From JALZHR01 sp036388475 (GTDB lineage Bacteria > Acidobacteriota > Blastocatellia > Pyrinomonadales > Pyrinomonadaceae): a DNA stretch of 64,000 nucleotides. This document shows positions 37,097 through 46,621 of this stretch, one piece after another. Positions within the stretch are counted from its first letter, which is position 1; each line of letters opens with the position of its first letter. The notes under the pieces were generated by a model, which was given only the letters and a program-made list of their open reading frames with translations, did no database searches and was not told the origin of the DNA. Where the stretch lies: positions 1 to 64,000 of the forward strand of contig DASVRT010000116.1 in the NCBI GenBank assembly GCA_036388475.1, given 5' to 3'. A program made the position numbers and the translations under genes.

Positions 37097-37792
37097 TTAT
37101 TTGTTTTCTCGCAGCGGTCGGCGGCGGTAATTTGTGATGTAATCCGGTCGGACAATTGCCCGACTCATTTGCGGGTCGGGCAATAGCTCTCCGGCTTTCA
37201 TTTCGAGCGGAATCACGCCCGCCCAAACGTCGAGCGCGTAATCTCCCGCATCGTCAACCGGATTGCCCGTCCGAATTTTCGCCGATGCTTCGGTCAGCGG
37301 CAGCGCGAGAACCGTCGTTGCTTTTAACTCATTTGTCGTCGGAAGCCGAACTTCCCGCCAGCGACCGGGAACGATGTGTTCGGTAAAGAGGCGGAGAGCT
37401 TCCATTTTTTCATTTTCGTCTTTGATGATTTTTGCCGCGCCGAACGCCACGACCGAACGGTAATTCATCGAATGGTGAAAAGCCGAGCGCGCCAGAACCA
37501 GCCCGTCAACTAAAGTTACGGTCACGCAAATTTCGATTTCTTCCGACAGGGCGCGCATCATTCGGCTCGCGCCGGAGCCGTGAATGAGCAGCTCGCCGCC
37601 GCGCCGCGCATAGCCGGTCGGAATGACGAAAGTTTGACCGCCCGCGCCGGTAAAACCGACGTGGGCAATAAAACCTTCGTCCAGGATTTTATAGATTGTT
37701 TCAACGTCGTATGTGCCGCGTTTCGGCAGACGGCGCAATTTGGTTTTGCCGGTTACGGCTAATTGTTCGCTCACAAATAAAAACTCCTGCAA
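37097..37792 (-). CDS. NimA-like pyridoxamine-5'-phosphate-oxidase-fold flavoprotein
   Basis: 231 aa split-barrel protein. The opening R-R-L-P-K-R-G-T-Y-D, then I-A-H-V-G-F, P-T-G-Y-A-R-R, and F-H-H-S-M-N-Y-R-S-V-V are typical of the PPOX/NimA-like group that binds flavin. It is divergent from a MocR-type regulator, a very common pair in which the regulator controls the oxidase-like gene. Function is probably reductive; it is not a proven PLP-synthesis enzyme. Confidence 0.87.
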   Translation of the reverse strand: MQEFLFVSEQLAVTGKTKLRRLPKRGTYDVETIYKILDEGFIAHVGFTGAGGQTFVIPTGYARRGGELLIHGSGASRMMRALSEEIEICVTVTLVDGLVLARSAFHHSMNYRSVVAFGAAKIIKDENEKMEALRLFTEHIVPGRWREVRLPTTNELKATTVLALPLTEASAKIRTGNPVDDAGDYALDVWAGVIPLEMKAGELLPDPQMSRAIVRPDYITNYRRRPLRENK

Positions 37793-37905
37793 TAAATATA
37801 AAATCTATAATAATTGCGAACGGCACGCTTTCAAGTGCCATTTCGGAGATTTTTTTATAGTCCATTTAACGAATTAAAACAACACTGTAACTCTCTAATA
37901 TAAAA

Positions 37906-37934
37906 TTGACGGTTACAAATTTGTATATTATTCT
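37906..37934 (+). promoter_or_regulatory. Candidate promoter of the MocR regulator
   Basis: TTGACG (37906-37911), 17-base spacer, TATTCT (37929-37934), about 95 bases before the ATG at 38028 in the divergent intergenic region. Confidence 0.4.
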
Positions 37935-38027
37935 AAAGTTGAAAATTAAACCGACTTCCAATTGGTATCGTTTATAATTTTTACACGACGATTCTTACTA
38001 TGCCAATTCAATAAGCTGTTAATAGAT

Positions 38028-39608
38028 ATGAAAAAGCAAATCAGCACGTTTCCGTTTGTTTCTCTGTCTGACCGAACTGTTTCTCACGTTCCGATGCACC
38101 GCCAAATTTACGAAAAACTGCGGCTGGCGATTTTAAACGGCGAGCTTCCGTCAAAATCGCGCATTCCGTCGTCGCGTGCGCTCGCCGCGCAGCTCGGCGT
38201 CTCGCGGATGACGGTCGTCAATGCCTACGACCAGCTTTTCGCCGAAGGTTATCTGGACGCCAAAATCGGCGCGGGAACGTTTGTGGCAAGCGAACTACCC
38301 GAAGAACTGTTGCAAATGCCGAAGACGCGCGCCGTGAAAACAGACGCTTTTTCGCGCCGGTTAAATCTTTCCCGGCAAGGCAGTCAAATGGCGCAAGATT
38401 TGGAGGAACTTTTACGCGAACATTCGTCGAACAGATTCGTGCCTTTTCAGAACGGCTTTACGGCGATTAATTCTTTTCCCTTCGATACCTGGGCGCGCAT
38501 TGCGGCGCGCTGGAATCGGCACGCGCCGACGGCAACACTGGCTAATGGTGATTTAGCCGGTTTTTACCCGCTGCGCCAGGCGATTGCCGCCCACTTAAAA
38601 TCCGCTCGCGGCGTAAATTGCGCGCCTGAGCAGGTTATCATCACTGCCGGAGCGCAGCAGGCGCTGGCTTTAATCAGTGCGGTTTTCCTGGAGCCGAATG
38701 ACGAAGTTTGGCTGGAAGACCCGGGTTATACGAGCGCCCGCAGTTTGTTTGCGCTTTCGCGAACAAAGCTAATTCCCGTTCCGGTGGATGAAGACGGGCT
38801 TAATTTTAAGGCGGCATTTGAGCGGAGTAAAAATCCGAAACTGATTTACGTGACGCCTTCGCACCAGTATCCGCTTGGAGTAACGATGAGCGTGACGCGC
38901 CGCCTGTCGCTTATCGAAATGGCGAGGACTTCGGGCGCGTGGATAATCGAGGACGATTACGACAGCGAATATCGCTATTCGGGTCATCCGCTCGCCTCTT
39001 TGCAGGGACTCGACCAGAACGGGCGCGTCTTGTATGTCGGAACCTTCAGTAAAACGATTTTTCCGTCGCTTAAACTCGGCTGCCTGGTCGTGCCGCCCGA
39101 TTTGGTGGACGTTTTCACCGCCGCGCGGATGTTGAACGGAGCGCATTCGCCATTGATTGACCAGGCGATTTTAGCGGAATTTATTTCCGAAGGACATTTT
39201 GCCCGCCACGTTCGCCGAACGCGGACGCTTTACGAAGAAAGACAGCAGATTTTGGTCGAAGAAGTAGAGCGAAACTTAAAGGGGCTGGTGGAGATGAAAG
39301 CCGACGACGCCGGAATGCATCTGGTCGGCTGGCTGCCCGACCATCTGGACGACCGGGAAGCAGCGCTGAGAGCCGCTGAAGTAAATATCCGATTGTCGTC
39401 TATTTCCGACCATTGCATCAATAAATATCCGCGCGGCGGTTTAGTATTCGGCTACGCGGGGTTTGACGAAGCGCAGATACGGAGCGGCATCGCTAAACTG
39501 ACCGAAGTTTTAACGGAACTGGCGCGAAACAAGACGAATACGATGCAAAAACAAACGTTCGCCGCCGCAAGTGACAGAAGCTCGCCCGGTGCATCTGTTC
39601 GTTCCTGA
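38028..39608 (+). CDS. MocR/PdxR-type regulator (GntR helix-turn-helix plus aminotransferase fold)
   Basis: 526 aa from the ATG at 38028; a TTG 66 bases upstream is possible but unsupported. The winged helix is at about 20-90 (P-S-S-R-A-L-A-A-Q-L-G-V-S-R-M-T-V-V). Residues about 130-500 are a class-I aminotransferase fold with Y-V-G-T-F-S-K-T carrying the PLP lysine K342 and I-E-D-D-Y-D-S-E-Y. The family senses PLP or amino-group ligands and regulates a neighbouring gene, here the divergent NimA-like gene. The C-terminal tail is Ser-rich. Confidence 0.92.
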   Translation: MKKQISTFPFVSLSDRTVSHVPMHRQIYEKLRLAILNGELPSKSRIPSSRALAAQLGVSRMTVVNAYDQLFAEGYLDAKIGAGTFVASELPEELLQMPKTRAVKTDAFSRRLNLSRQGSQMAQDLEELLREHSSNRFVPFQNGFTAINSFPFDTWARIAARWNRHAPTATLANGDLAGFYPLRQAIAAHLKSARGVNCAPEQVIITAGAQQALALISAVFLEPNDEVWLEDPGYTSARSLFALSRTKLIPVPVDEDGLNFKAAFERSKNPKLIYVTPSHQYPLGVTMSVTRRLSLIEMARTSGAWIIEDDYDSEYRYSGHPLASLQGLDQNGRVLYVGTFSKTIFPSLKLGCLVVPPDLVDVFTAARMLNGAHSPLIDQAILAEFISEGHFARHVRRTRTLYEERQQILVEEVERNLKGLVEMKADDAGMHLVGWLPDHLDDREAALRAAEVNIRLSSISDHCINKYPRGGLVFGYAGFDEAQIRSGIAKLTEVLTELARNKTNTMQKQTFAAASDRSSPGASVRS

Positions 39609-39619
39609 GTCGTCGAATT

Positions 39620-40279
39620 ATGCCTTTAGATATAAATACGAATAAATTTAAGCTCATCGGCGGCAATCTCAGTCTTGATTTTGTAAACACCGTCAACGGC
39701 AGAATCAGCAGCCGGAATAAAAAAAGCGGGCGCGATTATTATGACGCTTTTCCTTCGGACAAGCTGGAAAATTACGCCGATTTGATCGGCTGGAGCTTGA
39801 AAGCCGGATTGATTAAAGAAAAGGAAGCGAAAAAACTTTTGCGGGTCGCCGAAGCTGATTCGCAGGCGGCGAGCGCGGTTTTAAAACGAGCTTTGAATCT
39901 GCGCGAAAGCATTTATCGCCTTTTCAAGTCGGCGATGGAAGGCTGGCAGCCGGAGGCGGAAGATTTGGAGAAACTGAATCGCGAATTAAGTATCGCTCGC
40001 CGTCATCAAAGATTGTCAACTGCAAATAAAGCCTTCGTTTTTGAATGGATTAACGGCGCTGAAGCGCTTGACGCGATGCTCTGGCAAATTTCCGAATCGG
40101 CAGCGGACTTGCTTATAAACGGAGATTTAACGAGAATTCGCCGATGTGTAAACGACGTCTGCAACTGGCTGTTTCTGGATACGAGCCGCAATCGCAGCCG
40201 ACAATGGTGCGTGATGAAAGACTGCGGCAATCTGGCGAAAGTTCGCCGATTCAGAGCAAAACAGCAAGCCCAACGGTAA
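39620..40279 (+). CDS. ABATE/CGNR zinc-finger-type regulator
   Basis: 219 aa, 11 bases after the MocR gene and probably co-transcribed. The N-terminal ABATE domain opens with G-G-N-L-S-L-D-F-V-N-T-V-N. The C-terminal zinc finger has C-x4-C-x15-C-x4-C (R-C-V-N-D-V-C-N-W-L-F ... W-C-V-M-K-D-C-G-N-L-A-K). The usual C-G-N-R signature reads C-G-N-L, a small deviation that leaves the four Cys intact. Probably DNA-binding; targets unknown. Confidence 0.87.
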   Translation: MPLDINTNKFKLIGGNLSLDFVNTVNGRISSRNKKSGRDYYDAFPSDKLENYADLIGWSLKAGLIKEKEAKKLLRVAEADSQAASAVLKRALNLRESIYRLFKSAMEGWQPEAEDLEKLNRELSIARRHQRLSTANKAFVFEWINGAEALDAMLWQISESAADLLINGDLTRIRRCVNDVCNWLFLDTSRNRSRQWCVMKDCGNLAKVRRFRAKQQAQR

Positions 40280-40540
40280 TTTCAATCGCGCCTTTTATAT
40301 TTTAAAAATCATTTTTGCCCGCGTCGTTTTCAAGCGCTCAATATTTCGAGCGCTTGAGCAAAACCGGCAATTAAATCCGTATGTGAGCTTATACATATTA
40401 AGATTTAATGATTTAAATTTATCCAAGCTTAAAATACTTTTTGACTTTGGCTTTTAAATCTTGAATATTACTCTCACCGATATAAGAACATCTTCCATCA
40501 GTCAGCGCATCAGCCGGATTAAGAATTGCTAAGAGAATCT

Positions 40541-40684
40541 GTGAATGGAAATGTTTTATACAGAACAGACAACGATAATTTATCGCAGTATTCTATCTAC
40601 CTTAATATTAGTAATATTAGTGAAATCGGCTTGGGAAAACATAACTTATGCAATTTAGAACTTCCGGCAGGAATGAAAGGGTAA
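40541..40684 (+). pseudogene. Short coding-like remnant
   Basis: From GTG 40541 a 47-codon frame reads as a plausible polar peptide (N-G-N-V-L-Y-R-T-D-N-D-N ... L-E-L-P-A-G-M-K-G). No ribosome site. It may be the end of a lost gene. Confidence 0.22.
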
Positions 40685-40758
40685 TAATTTACAGCGGAAT
40701 TTTATTAATTCTATTTATGTCAATTTTATTTGCCGGATATTTTTTATTCCGCCGATGA
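40648..40758 (+). CDS. Possible 36-aa membrane peptide
   Basis: ATG 40648 opens a 36-aa frame with a polar N-terminus (12 residues) and a strong hydrophobic helix (I-I-Y-S-G-I-L-L-I-L-F-M-S-I-L-F-A-G-Y-F) ending in R-R. The arrangement is that of single-span microproteins. No clear ribosome site; overlaps the preceding remnant. Confidence 0.27.
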   Translation: MQFRTSGRNERVIIYSGILLILFMSILFAGYFLFRR

Positions 40759-40930
40759 AATGTCAAACGGTTTTGCCCGGTTCTGAACAAAGGAATTCGA
40801 TTGTTTTCCGCGAAGGGCAAATCATCAGGCAAATAAAAGGAACAGCTTGCCGACAGAGAAAGTTTTTTTTAATCAATCGGCATAACGGACGGGTTAGAGA
40901 GTTAAAAAGTAAATTAAGAAAGCTAACATA

Positions 40931-43576
40931 ATGAAAATAGAATCAATAAAATCTTTTTCCGGGGTAAACATTTACAGCCATCAGCCGGTGCTGATGATAG
41001 AACTCGACCTCGAAGAACTGAAAGGAAAAGACAGCCGCGAAGTTTCCGGCTTTAATGCTCAACTGCTTGAGCTTCTGCCTAATTTGTATGAGCATTATTG
41101 CGCGTCCGGCAAGCCCGGCGGTTTTGTCGAGCGGATGCAGAAAGGAACGCATTTTAATCACGTCATCGAACACGCCGCCATCGAGCTGCTGGCGCTGGCG
41201 GGCATCGACAAACGTCACGAAAATGCCTGTAACGGCGATGAAAAAGACGACTCCCGTGCCGTGATTGAAACCACGACCGTCGAAACGACGCGCTATCTGA
41301 TGACGACTGCCGCCGAACTGGTCGAAGCCGTGATTAATGAAAAATCGTTTTCCATCGAAGAAAAAATCCTGGAAGCCAAAGACATCGCGGCGGAGACGGA
41401 ACTCGGTCCGAGCGCGGCGGCGATTGTCGAAGCCGCCGAAAGGCGCGGAATTCCGTGGCGGCGCGAGAATATATCCAGCTTGATTCAACTCGGTTACGGG
41501 AAAAACCTGCGCCATGTGCAGGCGGCAATAACTGACGGAACCGGCGTTATCGGCGTGGATTTAGCCAAAGACAAGGATTTGACCAAGCAGCGCTTGAATG
41601 ACTTTTCGATTCCCGTTCCCGACGGCGAAATCGTTCGCACCGAACGGGAAGCCGTCCGCGCGCTCGAATTAATCGGCGCGCCGGTTGTCGTCAAGCCGCT
41701 CGACGGGCGTCAGGGAAAAGGCGTTTCGCTCAATCTCAGGACGCCCGCGGAAGTTATCGAGGCATTTCACATCGCGCGCGAATTTTCTCGAAAAGTTCTG
41801 GTCGAAGAATTGTTCGAGGGGAAAAATTACCGCGTTTTAGTCGTTGACGGAAAAATGGTCGCGGCGAGCGAGCGCGTGCCGTGCGGCGTGGTCGGCGACG
41901 GCGAGCATACGGTTTCCCAATTGATTGAGATTGAAAATAAAAATCCTCTGCGCGGCGAAGGTCACGAGAAACCTCTGACGAAAATAAAAGTCGACCCGAT
42001 TATTCTGTCCGCTTTGCAGAAAGAAGGCTGGAAAATGGAAGACGTGCCGCCCGCCGGAGAGCGCGTCAGCCTTTGCGCCGGGATGAATCTTTCGACCGGC
42101 GGCACGGCGCGCGACGTGACGGACGAAGTTCACCAAAGCGTTAAAATATTGTGCGAAAGAGCGGCGCGCGTTATCAATTTGGACATCTGCGGCGTAGACC
42201 TCGTGCTGGAAGACATTTCCGCGCCGATGCCGTCGAAAAAAGGCGGCATTATCGAAATCAACGCCGCGCCCGGCTTGCGAATGCACACTTATCCGAGCGA
42301 AGGCAAACCGCGCGACGTCGGCGGCGCGATTATTGAAATGCTTTATCCGAACGGAAAAGAAACGCGCATCCCGATTATTTCCATCACCGGAACGAACGGC
42401 AAAACGACGACGACGCGAATGATTTCGCACATTCTCAATGACGGAAATCTTAACGTCGGCACGACGACGAGCACCGGAATTTATTTGAACGGCGAGCTGA
42501 TTGTTAAAGGCGACACGACCGGACCGATTTCGGCACGGACGATTCTCGGCGACAAGGCGGTCGAGGTCGCCGTCCTGGAAACGGCTCGCGGCGGAATCGT
42601 GCGGCGCGGACTCGCTTACGACTGGTCGGACATTTCCATTATAACGAACATCACCGAAGACCACATCGGGCAGGACGGCATCGAATCAATCGAAGATTTA
42701 ATCCGTATCAAATCGTTAATTGCCGAGCGCGTCCGCGCGGGCGGAACTCTGATTTTGAACGCCGACGACGAAACTTCAAGAAGCGTTTTGCAGCGCGAAA
42801 AGGTTAAGCGGATTGACCGGCAAATCGTCTATTTTTCACTCGACGAAAATAACCCGCGCGTGCGCGAACACGTCGAGCGAGGCGGTACGGTTTATGTTGC
42901 GAAAAATGATTTTATCGTCGAAATAATCGGCGAGGAAAGCTATCCGGTCGTCGCTCCCAGAGAAATTCCGGTCACTTTAAACGGGACGGCGGATTTTCAA
43001 ACGGCGAACGCGATGGCGGCAATCGCTGCCTGCCGCGCTTACGGGATGTCGCGCGAACAAATCGTCAGCCGACTGAAAACCTTTCGCACGGACACTGATA
43101 ATCCGGGTAGAAACAATCTATATAAAATCGGTAAAGGTTACGCTCTGATTGATTACGGTCACAATACGGACGGCTTCGCCGCGATTTGCCGGATGGTCTC
43201 GCGGTGGGAAGGCAAAACAATAACCGGAATAATCAATATCGCCGGCGACCGCGACGACCGCATTGTCAGGGAAGCCGCAAAGGTCGCTGCCAAGTGTTTC
43301 CGGCGCGTGATTGCCACTGAAGATTTAGACCGGCGCGGGCGCGCGCCCGGCGAAATCCCGAGACTGCTGTGCGAAACAATCGAGACCGAAAATCCGGACT
43401 GTCATTGTGACATCGTGCCTGATGAAACCGAAGCGGTTTCCAAAGCAATCCGGGAAATGGCGGAAAATGAAGTGGTCGTTATTTTTTACGACCAGCTGTC
43501 GGCGGTTTTAGAAATTCTTGCACAAAACGGAGCCGTGCCGGTTTCCTCATTCGAGGAAACGGCAAGCGCTCACTAA
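40931..43576 (+). CDS. cphA: Cyanophycin synthetase
   Basis: 881 aa, full CphA1 length. The N-terminal domain (1-160) carries G-T-H-F-N-H-V-I-E-H. The ATP-grasp part (about 215-480) has V-V-K-P-L-D-G-R-Q-G-K-G-V. The Mur-ligase part starts with I-T-G-T-N-G-K-T (P-loop, G487-T492) and holds T-N-I-T-E-D-H-I-G and N-P-G-R. It polymerises Asp and adds Arg side chains at the expense of ATP, making the nitrogen reserve cyanophycin. The cyanophycinase gene is convergent 50 bases away. Arginine and aspartate-family genes lie about 10 kb downstream. Confidence 0.96.
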   Translation: MKIESIKSFSGVNIYSHQPVLMIELDLEELKGKDSREVSGFNAQLLELLPNLYEHYCASGKPGGFVERMQKGTHFNHVIEHAAIELLALAGIDKRHENACNGDEKDDSRAVIETTTVETTRYLMTTAAELVEAVINEKSFSIEEKILEAKDIAAETELGPSAAAIVEAAERRGIPWRRENISSLIQLGYGKNLRHVQAAITDGTGVIGVDLAKDKDLTKQRLNDFSIPVPDGEIVRTEREAVRALELIGAPVVVKPLDGRQGKGVSLNLRTPAEVIEAFHIAREFSRKVLVEELFEGKNYRVLVVDGKMVAASERVPCGVVGDGEHTVSQLIEIENKNPLRGEGHEKPLTKIKVDPIILSALQKEGWKMEDVPPAGERVSLCAGMNLSTGGTARDVTDEVHQSVKILCERAARVINLDICGVDLVLEDISAPMPSKKGGIIEINAAPGLRMHTYPSEGKPRDVGGAIIEMLYPNGKETRIPIISITGTNGKTTTTRMISHILNDGNLNVGTTTSTGIYLNGELIVKGDTTGPISARTILGDKAVEVAVLETARGGIVRRGLAYDWSDISIITNITEDHIGQDGIESIEDLIRIKSLIAERVRAGGTLILNADDETSRSVLQREKVKRIDRQIVYFSLDENNPRVREHVERGGTVYVAKNDFIVEIIGEESYPVVAPREIPVTLNGTADFQTANAMAAIAACRAYGMSREQIVSRLKTFRTDTDNPGRNNLYKIGKGYALIDYGHNTDGFAAICRMVSRWEGKTITGIINIAGDRDDRIVREAAKVAAKCFRRVIATEDLDRRGRAPGEIPRLLCETIETENPDCHCDIVPDETEAVSKAIREMAENEVVVIFYDQLSAVLEILAQNGAVPVSSFEETASAH

Positions 43577-43626
43577 GCCAGTCGTGCGAATTTAAAATAT
43601 GTGCATTTTAACGCTGTGACGGATAA

Positions 43627-44472
43627 TTAACTTTCTTTGAGCATTTCTTTGATATCCGGCGTAATCGGCTCGCGCTTGCGCAAATCGTATTTGTATCCGT
43701 TCGGCAAAATGTGAAAATTAACGCCGAAAATACCGATGGTTTCTTCGGTTTTGATATAGGGAACATTCGTGTGCATCGAGTTTTTGGCGCAAATAACCGT
43801 GACCGCGCCTTCGCCGATAACTTCAAATTTACCGTCCTCGACCACCATCGCCGTTCGCTCGTCAATTCCGATGCCTAAAACCTGCGGGTTATGAGCGACC
43901 GAGGAAAGAAGACGTCCGTGTCGTCCGCGCTGCGAGAAATGCGTGTCGATAATCGAGCTTTCGAGCAATTCCATACCTGGCGCAACTTCGATTGCGCCGA
44001 GTTTGGGAGCCGTGTCGCCCGAACCCGACAGAAGTGTCGAAGAAGACATCATCATCGCGCCGGCGCTGGTTCCGCCGATGGTCAGACCTTTGTTAAATTT
44101 TTCCAGAATTAAAAGATGAAGCGGAGTTCCGCCGGTTAAAGCCGTCACGTGAAGCTGATTGCCGCCCGTAAAGTATAATCCGGTGGCGCTTTCGATTTTT
44201 TGCAAAATCGAATCCGAGAAGGATTCGCTGCGGTCGGTGATATTGAGAAATTCAAAATTCTTGAATTTCAATTGCTCAAACACTTCCCGGTAGCGCTCTT
44301 CAGCGTCTTCCGGCGAATCGGTGGCGACCGTCATAACAATGATTTTCGCTTTATCCAAGCCGCCGGACAATTCCAGAAACTTCTGGATGATTTTAATCGA
44401 ATCCTCGGTAATAGTGCTCGATTCTCCGCCGCCGACCGCGATTAAGTTGCCTTTGCCTTGTTTTTTTGTCAT
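43627..44472 (-). CDS. cphB: Cyanophycinase
   Basis: 281 aa from the ATG at 44472, preceded by a purine-rich AAGAAG; a GTG at 44526 is less likely. It is a serine exopeptidase of family S51 with the nucleophile in G-G-T-S-A-G-A, E-V-A-P-G-M-E-L-L-E, F-S-Q-R-G-R-H-G-R-L and G-I-G-I-D-E-R-T-A. It releases beta-Asp-Arg dipeptides from cyanophycin. No signal peptide, so it acts on the intracellular store. Convergent with cphA, so synthesis and breakdown come from separate promoters. Confidence 0.95.
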   Translation of the reverse strand: MTKKQGKGNLIAVGGGESSTITEDSIKIIQKFLELSGGLDKAKIIVMTVATDSPEDAEERYREVFEQLKFKNFEFLNITDRSESFSDSILQKIESATGLYFTGGNQLHVTALTGGTPLHLLILEKFNKGLTIGGTSAGAMMMSSSTLLSGSGDTAPKLGAIEVAPGMELLESSIIDTHFSQRGRHGRLLSSVAHNPQVLGIGIDERTAMVVEDGKFEVIGEGAVTVICAKNSMHTNVPYIKTEETIGIFGVNFHILPNGYKYDLRKREPITPDIKEMLKES

Positions 44473-44688
44473 AAATTCTTCTTTCTTCGATAATTTTAAA
44501 TAGTTAACAGTATCAAGTCTGTTCACCAGCCGACAATAACGTGATTACGAATTTTGATATTGTCATTTTGATTTTGTCAGTCGGTTCGACCATAACTGTC
44601 TCTAATGGACAAGTTTTTGAGACTGGAAATCATCTCATAAATGGTCTGCTAAATTAATAGCTCTCAAAATAGAGTCGGGAAAAGTTTC

Positions 44689-46164
44689 CTATCCAAATTT
44701 ATCTACAGTCTCACGCAAAAGAACACGGTCGCCTTCAAAGCTGATAGACGCGGCGAGCAGCACGCGAAACTCTTTATAGCCCATTTTTCCGGGTCGATAA
44801 GCGTGCAGAAGTAAGAGCGGCTTGCCATTCGGGTCTCTCACGACTGAAGGATGTCCGGGACCGGACCAATCTTTCGTCGACCTGAGCAATGGTTCGGACA
44901 TCTTTTTATAAGGTCCGAGAGGCGAATTGCCGACAGCGACGCCTATTCCGTATCGGTTTGTCGAAAAATCGTTGCCGGCGTAGAACAGGTAGTATTTCAG
45001 TTCGTGTTTCGCTACCCACATACCCTCGACTAAATGTGCTTCCCATTCCCGGTCGTTTTCGAGAATCTTCCGCCTCCGTCCCGCCAGACTTGAGCCGCCC
45101 GGCGACAATCTCTGCGCGTACATCGGCGTCTTCATAACCCGGAGAACGGCATTAATACTGTTTTTTATATTTACGTCGCTTTGTCTATCAGATAAATCCG
45201 CCAGACGCTTCTCAAAACCCGAAAAGGAACAGGTCACAGCCTCAATCATTGTCTGCTGAATTAAGAAACGTTCCATCGGCTCAAGATTTCGCGCCCATGA
45301 CCACAGCGTCTGAATGAATGAGGCGGTAATTCTATCCTCTTTCTCCGAAAAAAGCTCTTCTATAAAGTCGGGATGCTTTGCCAGCAAGTCATTAAGACGA
45401 ACGGGAAAGATTTCATTATTATCTTTTTTCCAGTAAAAGTATGCGGTTTCGTCATTCTCTACAAAGACGTGCGGGTCAATTACGTTTTCCTTTAGAATAG
45501 GCTCTTTTTCGGCAATAAAAGTTCCGCCGGGTCGAGAAGACTTCGCCATACCGATGCAAAGCTCGCGGGTAATTTTGTCGCGGGCGACGAAATAAACTCT
45601 GAACTCGTCTCCAATCCTGTGCATTTCAGGCGCCCAGTAGTCACTAATGTGTTCGCCGTCCGCCGCCCACTCCGGCTTTCGCCCTTGAGGAAATACAAAG
45701 CCGACGAACTCCCAGTCCGTAAGATTTCGAGACCGAATAATAGGGAATGAATCGGGCGCATCATTTGAGGTTGAAACGACATAGTACCAGGCATCATTCC
45801 CGTCAGCGCCGTTTTCTACGCGCAGAGCGGCGGGGTCTCCATATCCGTAAAGCATCCCGGGCGCGAGGTTCCGGTCAAGGAGTTTGTGATATTGCGCTTT
45901 AAAAGTATTTTCTCGCGCCGGCTGACTGTTTTGAGGAGGTCGAGCGCCGAAAATTTGCGCTATGGAATGAAAAAAGCCGATATACGATTTATGGTCGCCT
46001 TTCTGCACGGAATACACAAACGGCTTTTTTGCTTTACTTGCGGGATTGGACTCGGTTACTTCGAATGTCCGCGTCGAGCTGTTTTCAGCTTCCGTAATTG
46101 TAATTGTAAAGCCGGACGGAAGCCCGTCAGGTGAGCACAGCGTCCTTTTATTATTCTTTTTCAT
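44689..46164 (-). CDS. GH43-like five-bladed propeller glycosidase
   Basis: 491 aa without signal peptide. Residues about 1-75 resemble a carbohydrate-binding or accessory sheet. The glycosidase pattern follows: G-Y-G-D-P-A (general-base Asp), Y-W-A-P-E-M-H, I-D-P-H-V-F-V-E-N-D, V-E-G-M-W-V-A-K-H (candidate acid Glu) and G-P-G-H-P-S-V-V. About 100 helical residues between blades (I-T-A-S-F-I-Q-T-L-W-S ... I-E-A-V-T-C-S-F) form an insertion I do not know from standard GH43. Substrate, perhaps arabinosides or xylosides, is unproven. Divergent from a GH1-like gene. Confidence 0.72.
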   Translation of the reverse strand: MKKNNKRTLCSPDGLPSGFTITITEAENSSTRTFEVTESNPASKAKKPFVYSVQKGDHKSYIGFFHSIAQIFGARPPQNSQPARENTFKAQYHKLLDRNLAPGMLYGYGDPAALRVENGADGNDAWYYVVSTSNDAPDSFPIIRSRNLTDWEFVGFVFPQGRKPEWAADGEHISDYWAPEMHRIGDEFRVYFVARDKITRELCIGMAKSSRPGGTFIAEKEPILKENVIDPHVFVENDETAYFYWKKDNNEIFPVRLNDLLAKHPDFIEELFSEKEDRITASFIQTLWSWARNLEPMERFLIQQTMIEAVTCSFSGFEKRLADLSDRQSDVNIKNSINAVLRVMKTPMYAQRLSPGGSSLAGRRRKILENDREWEAHLVEGMWVAKHELKYYLFYAGNDFSTNRYGIGVAVGNSPLGPYKKMSEPLLRSTKDWSGPGHPSVVRDPNGKPLLLLHAYRPGKMGYKEFRVLLAASISFEGDRVLLRETVDKFG

Positions 46165-46621
46165 CTTACTCGCCGCACAAACTCCAATTGGAGCGTATTA
46201 TTTCTAATTCTGCGATTTGTTCAGCCGAATCGGATAACCTGTCTTAAACAATGAAATATTAACAAACAAAATTACACGGGCGAAAGATTAAACGCCCGCG
46301 CGGCTGATTTTGATTCAAACAATCTCGCAGGCTCTTTATATTAAATAATCCCGCCGCTTCTGCCTTTTTAATAATCCTTCATATTATTGGCTTTAGTAAT
46401 CTGTCTGACATACAAATACGATTTCAGCAGTTTATTATCAAGATACAAATTACTTTTAAACGGAATTTAGCAGACCTGATTTTCGTTTATGTGAATTTGA
46501 ACAACGGGTAGAGCAGAACTGATGCTTCCGAGTTCGTTCTACTCTTTTTTTGCGAATTTTGAAGCTAAAGCCATATAAAAAGGCTTCAATAAATTTTTTC
46601 GGGAGTTTTAAGGGGGTTAAC
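46165..46621. other. Intergenic region between divergent glycosidase genes
   Basis: 457 bases. It must contain promoters for the GH43-like and GH1-like genes. A 64-codon minus frame (46456-46650) overlaps the GH1-like start and looks random. No operator was recognised. Confidence 0.4.

Larger units (their letters stand above)
40280..40930. other. Intergenic region before cphA
   Basis: 651 bases. It holds a 9-bp hairpin (CAAGCGCTC 40331-40339 / GAGCGCTTG 40348-40356, 8-base loop) after the CGNR gene, possibly a terminator, plus two small open frames (next entries). The cphA promoter should also be here but is not obvious. Confidence 0.45.

Noticed and set aside
41837..42664. 275-codon minus-strand ORF
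   Set aside because: Antisense to cphA ATP-grasp and ligase motifs.
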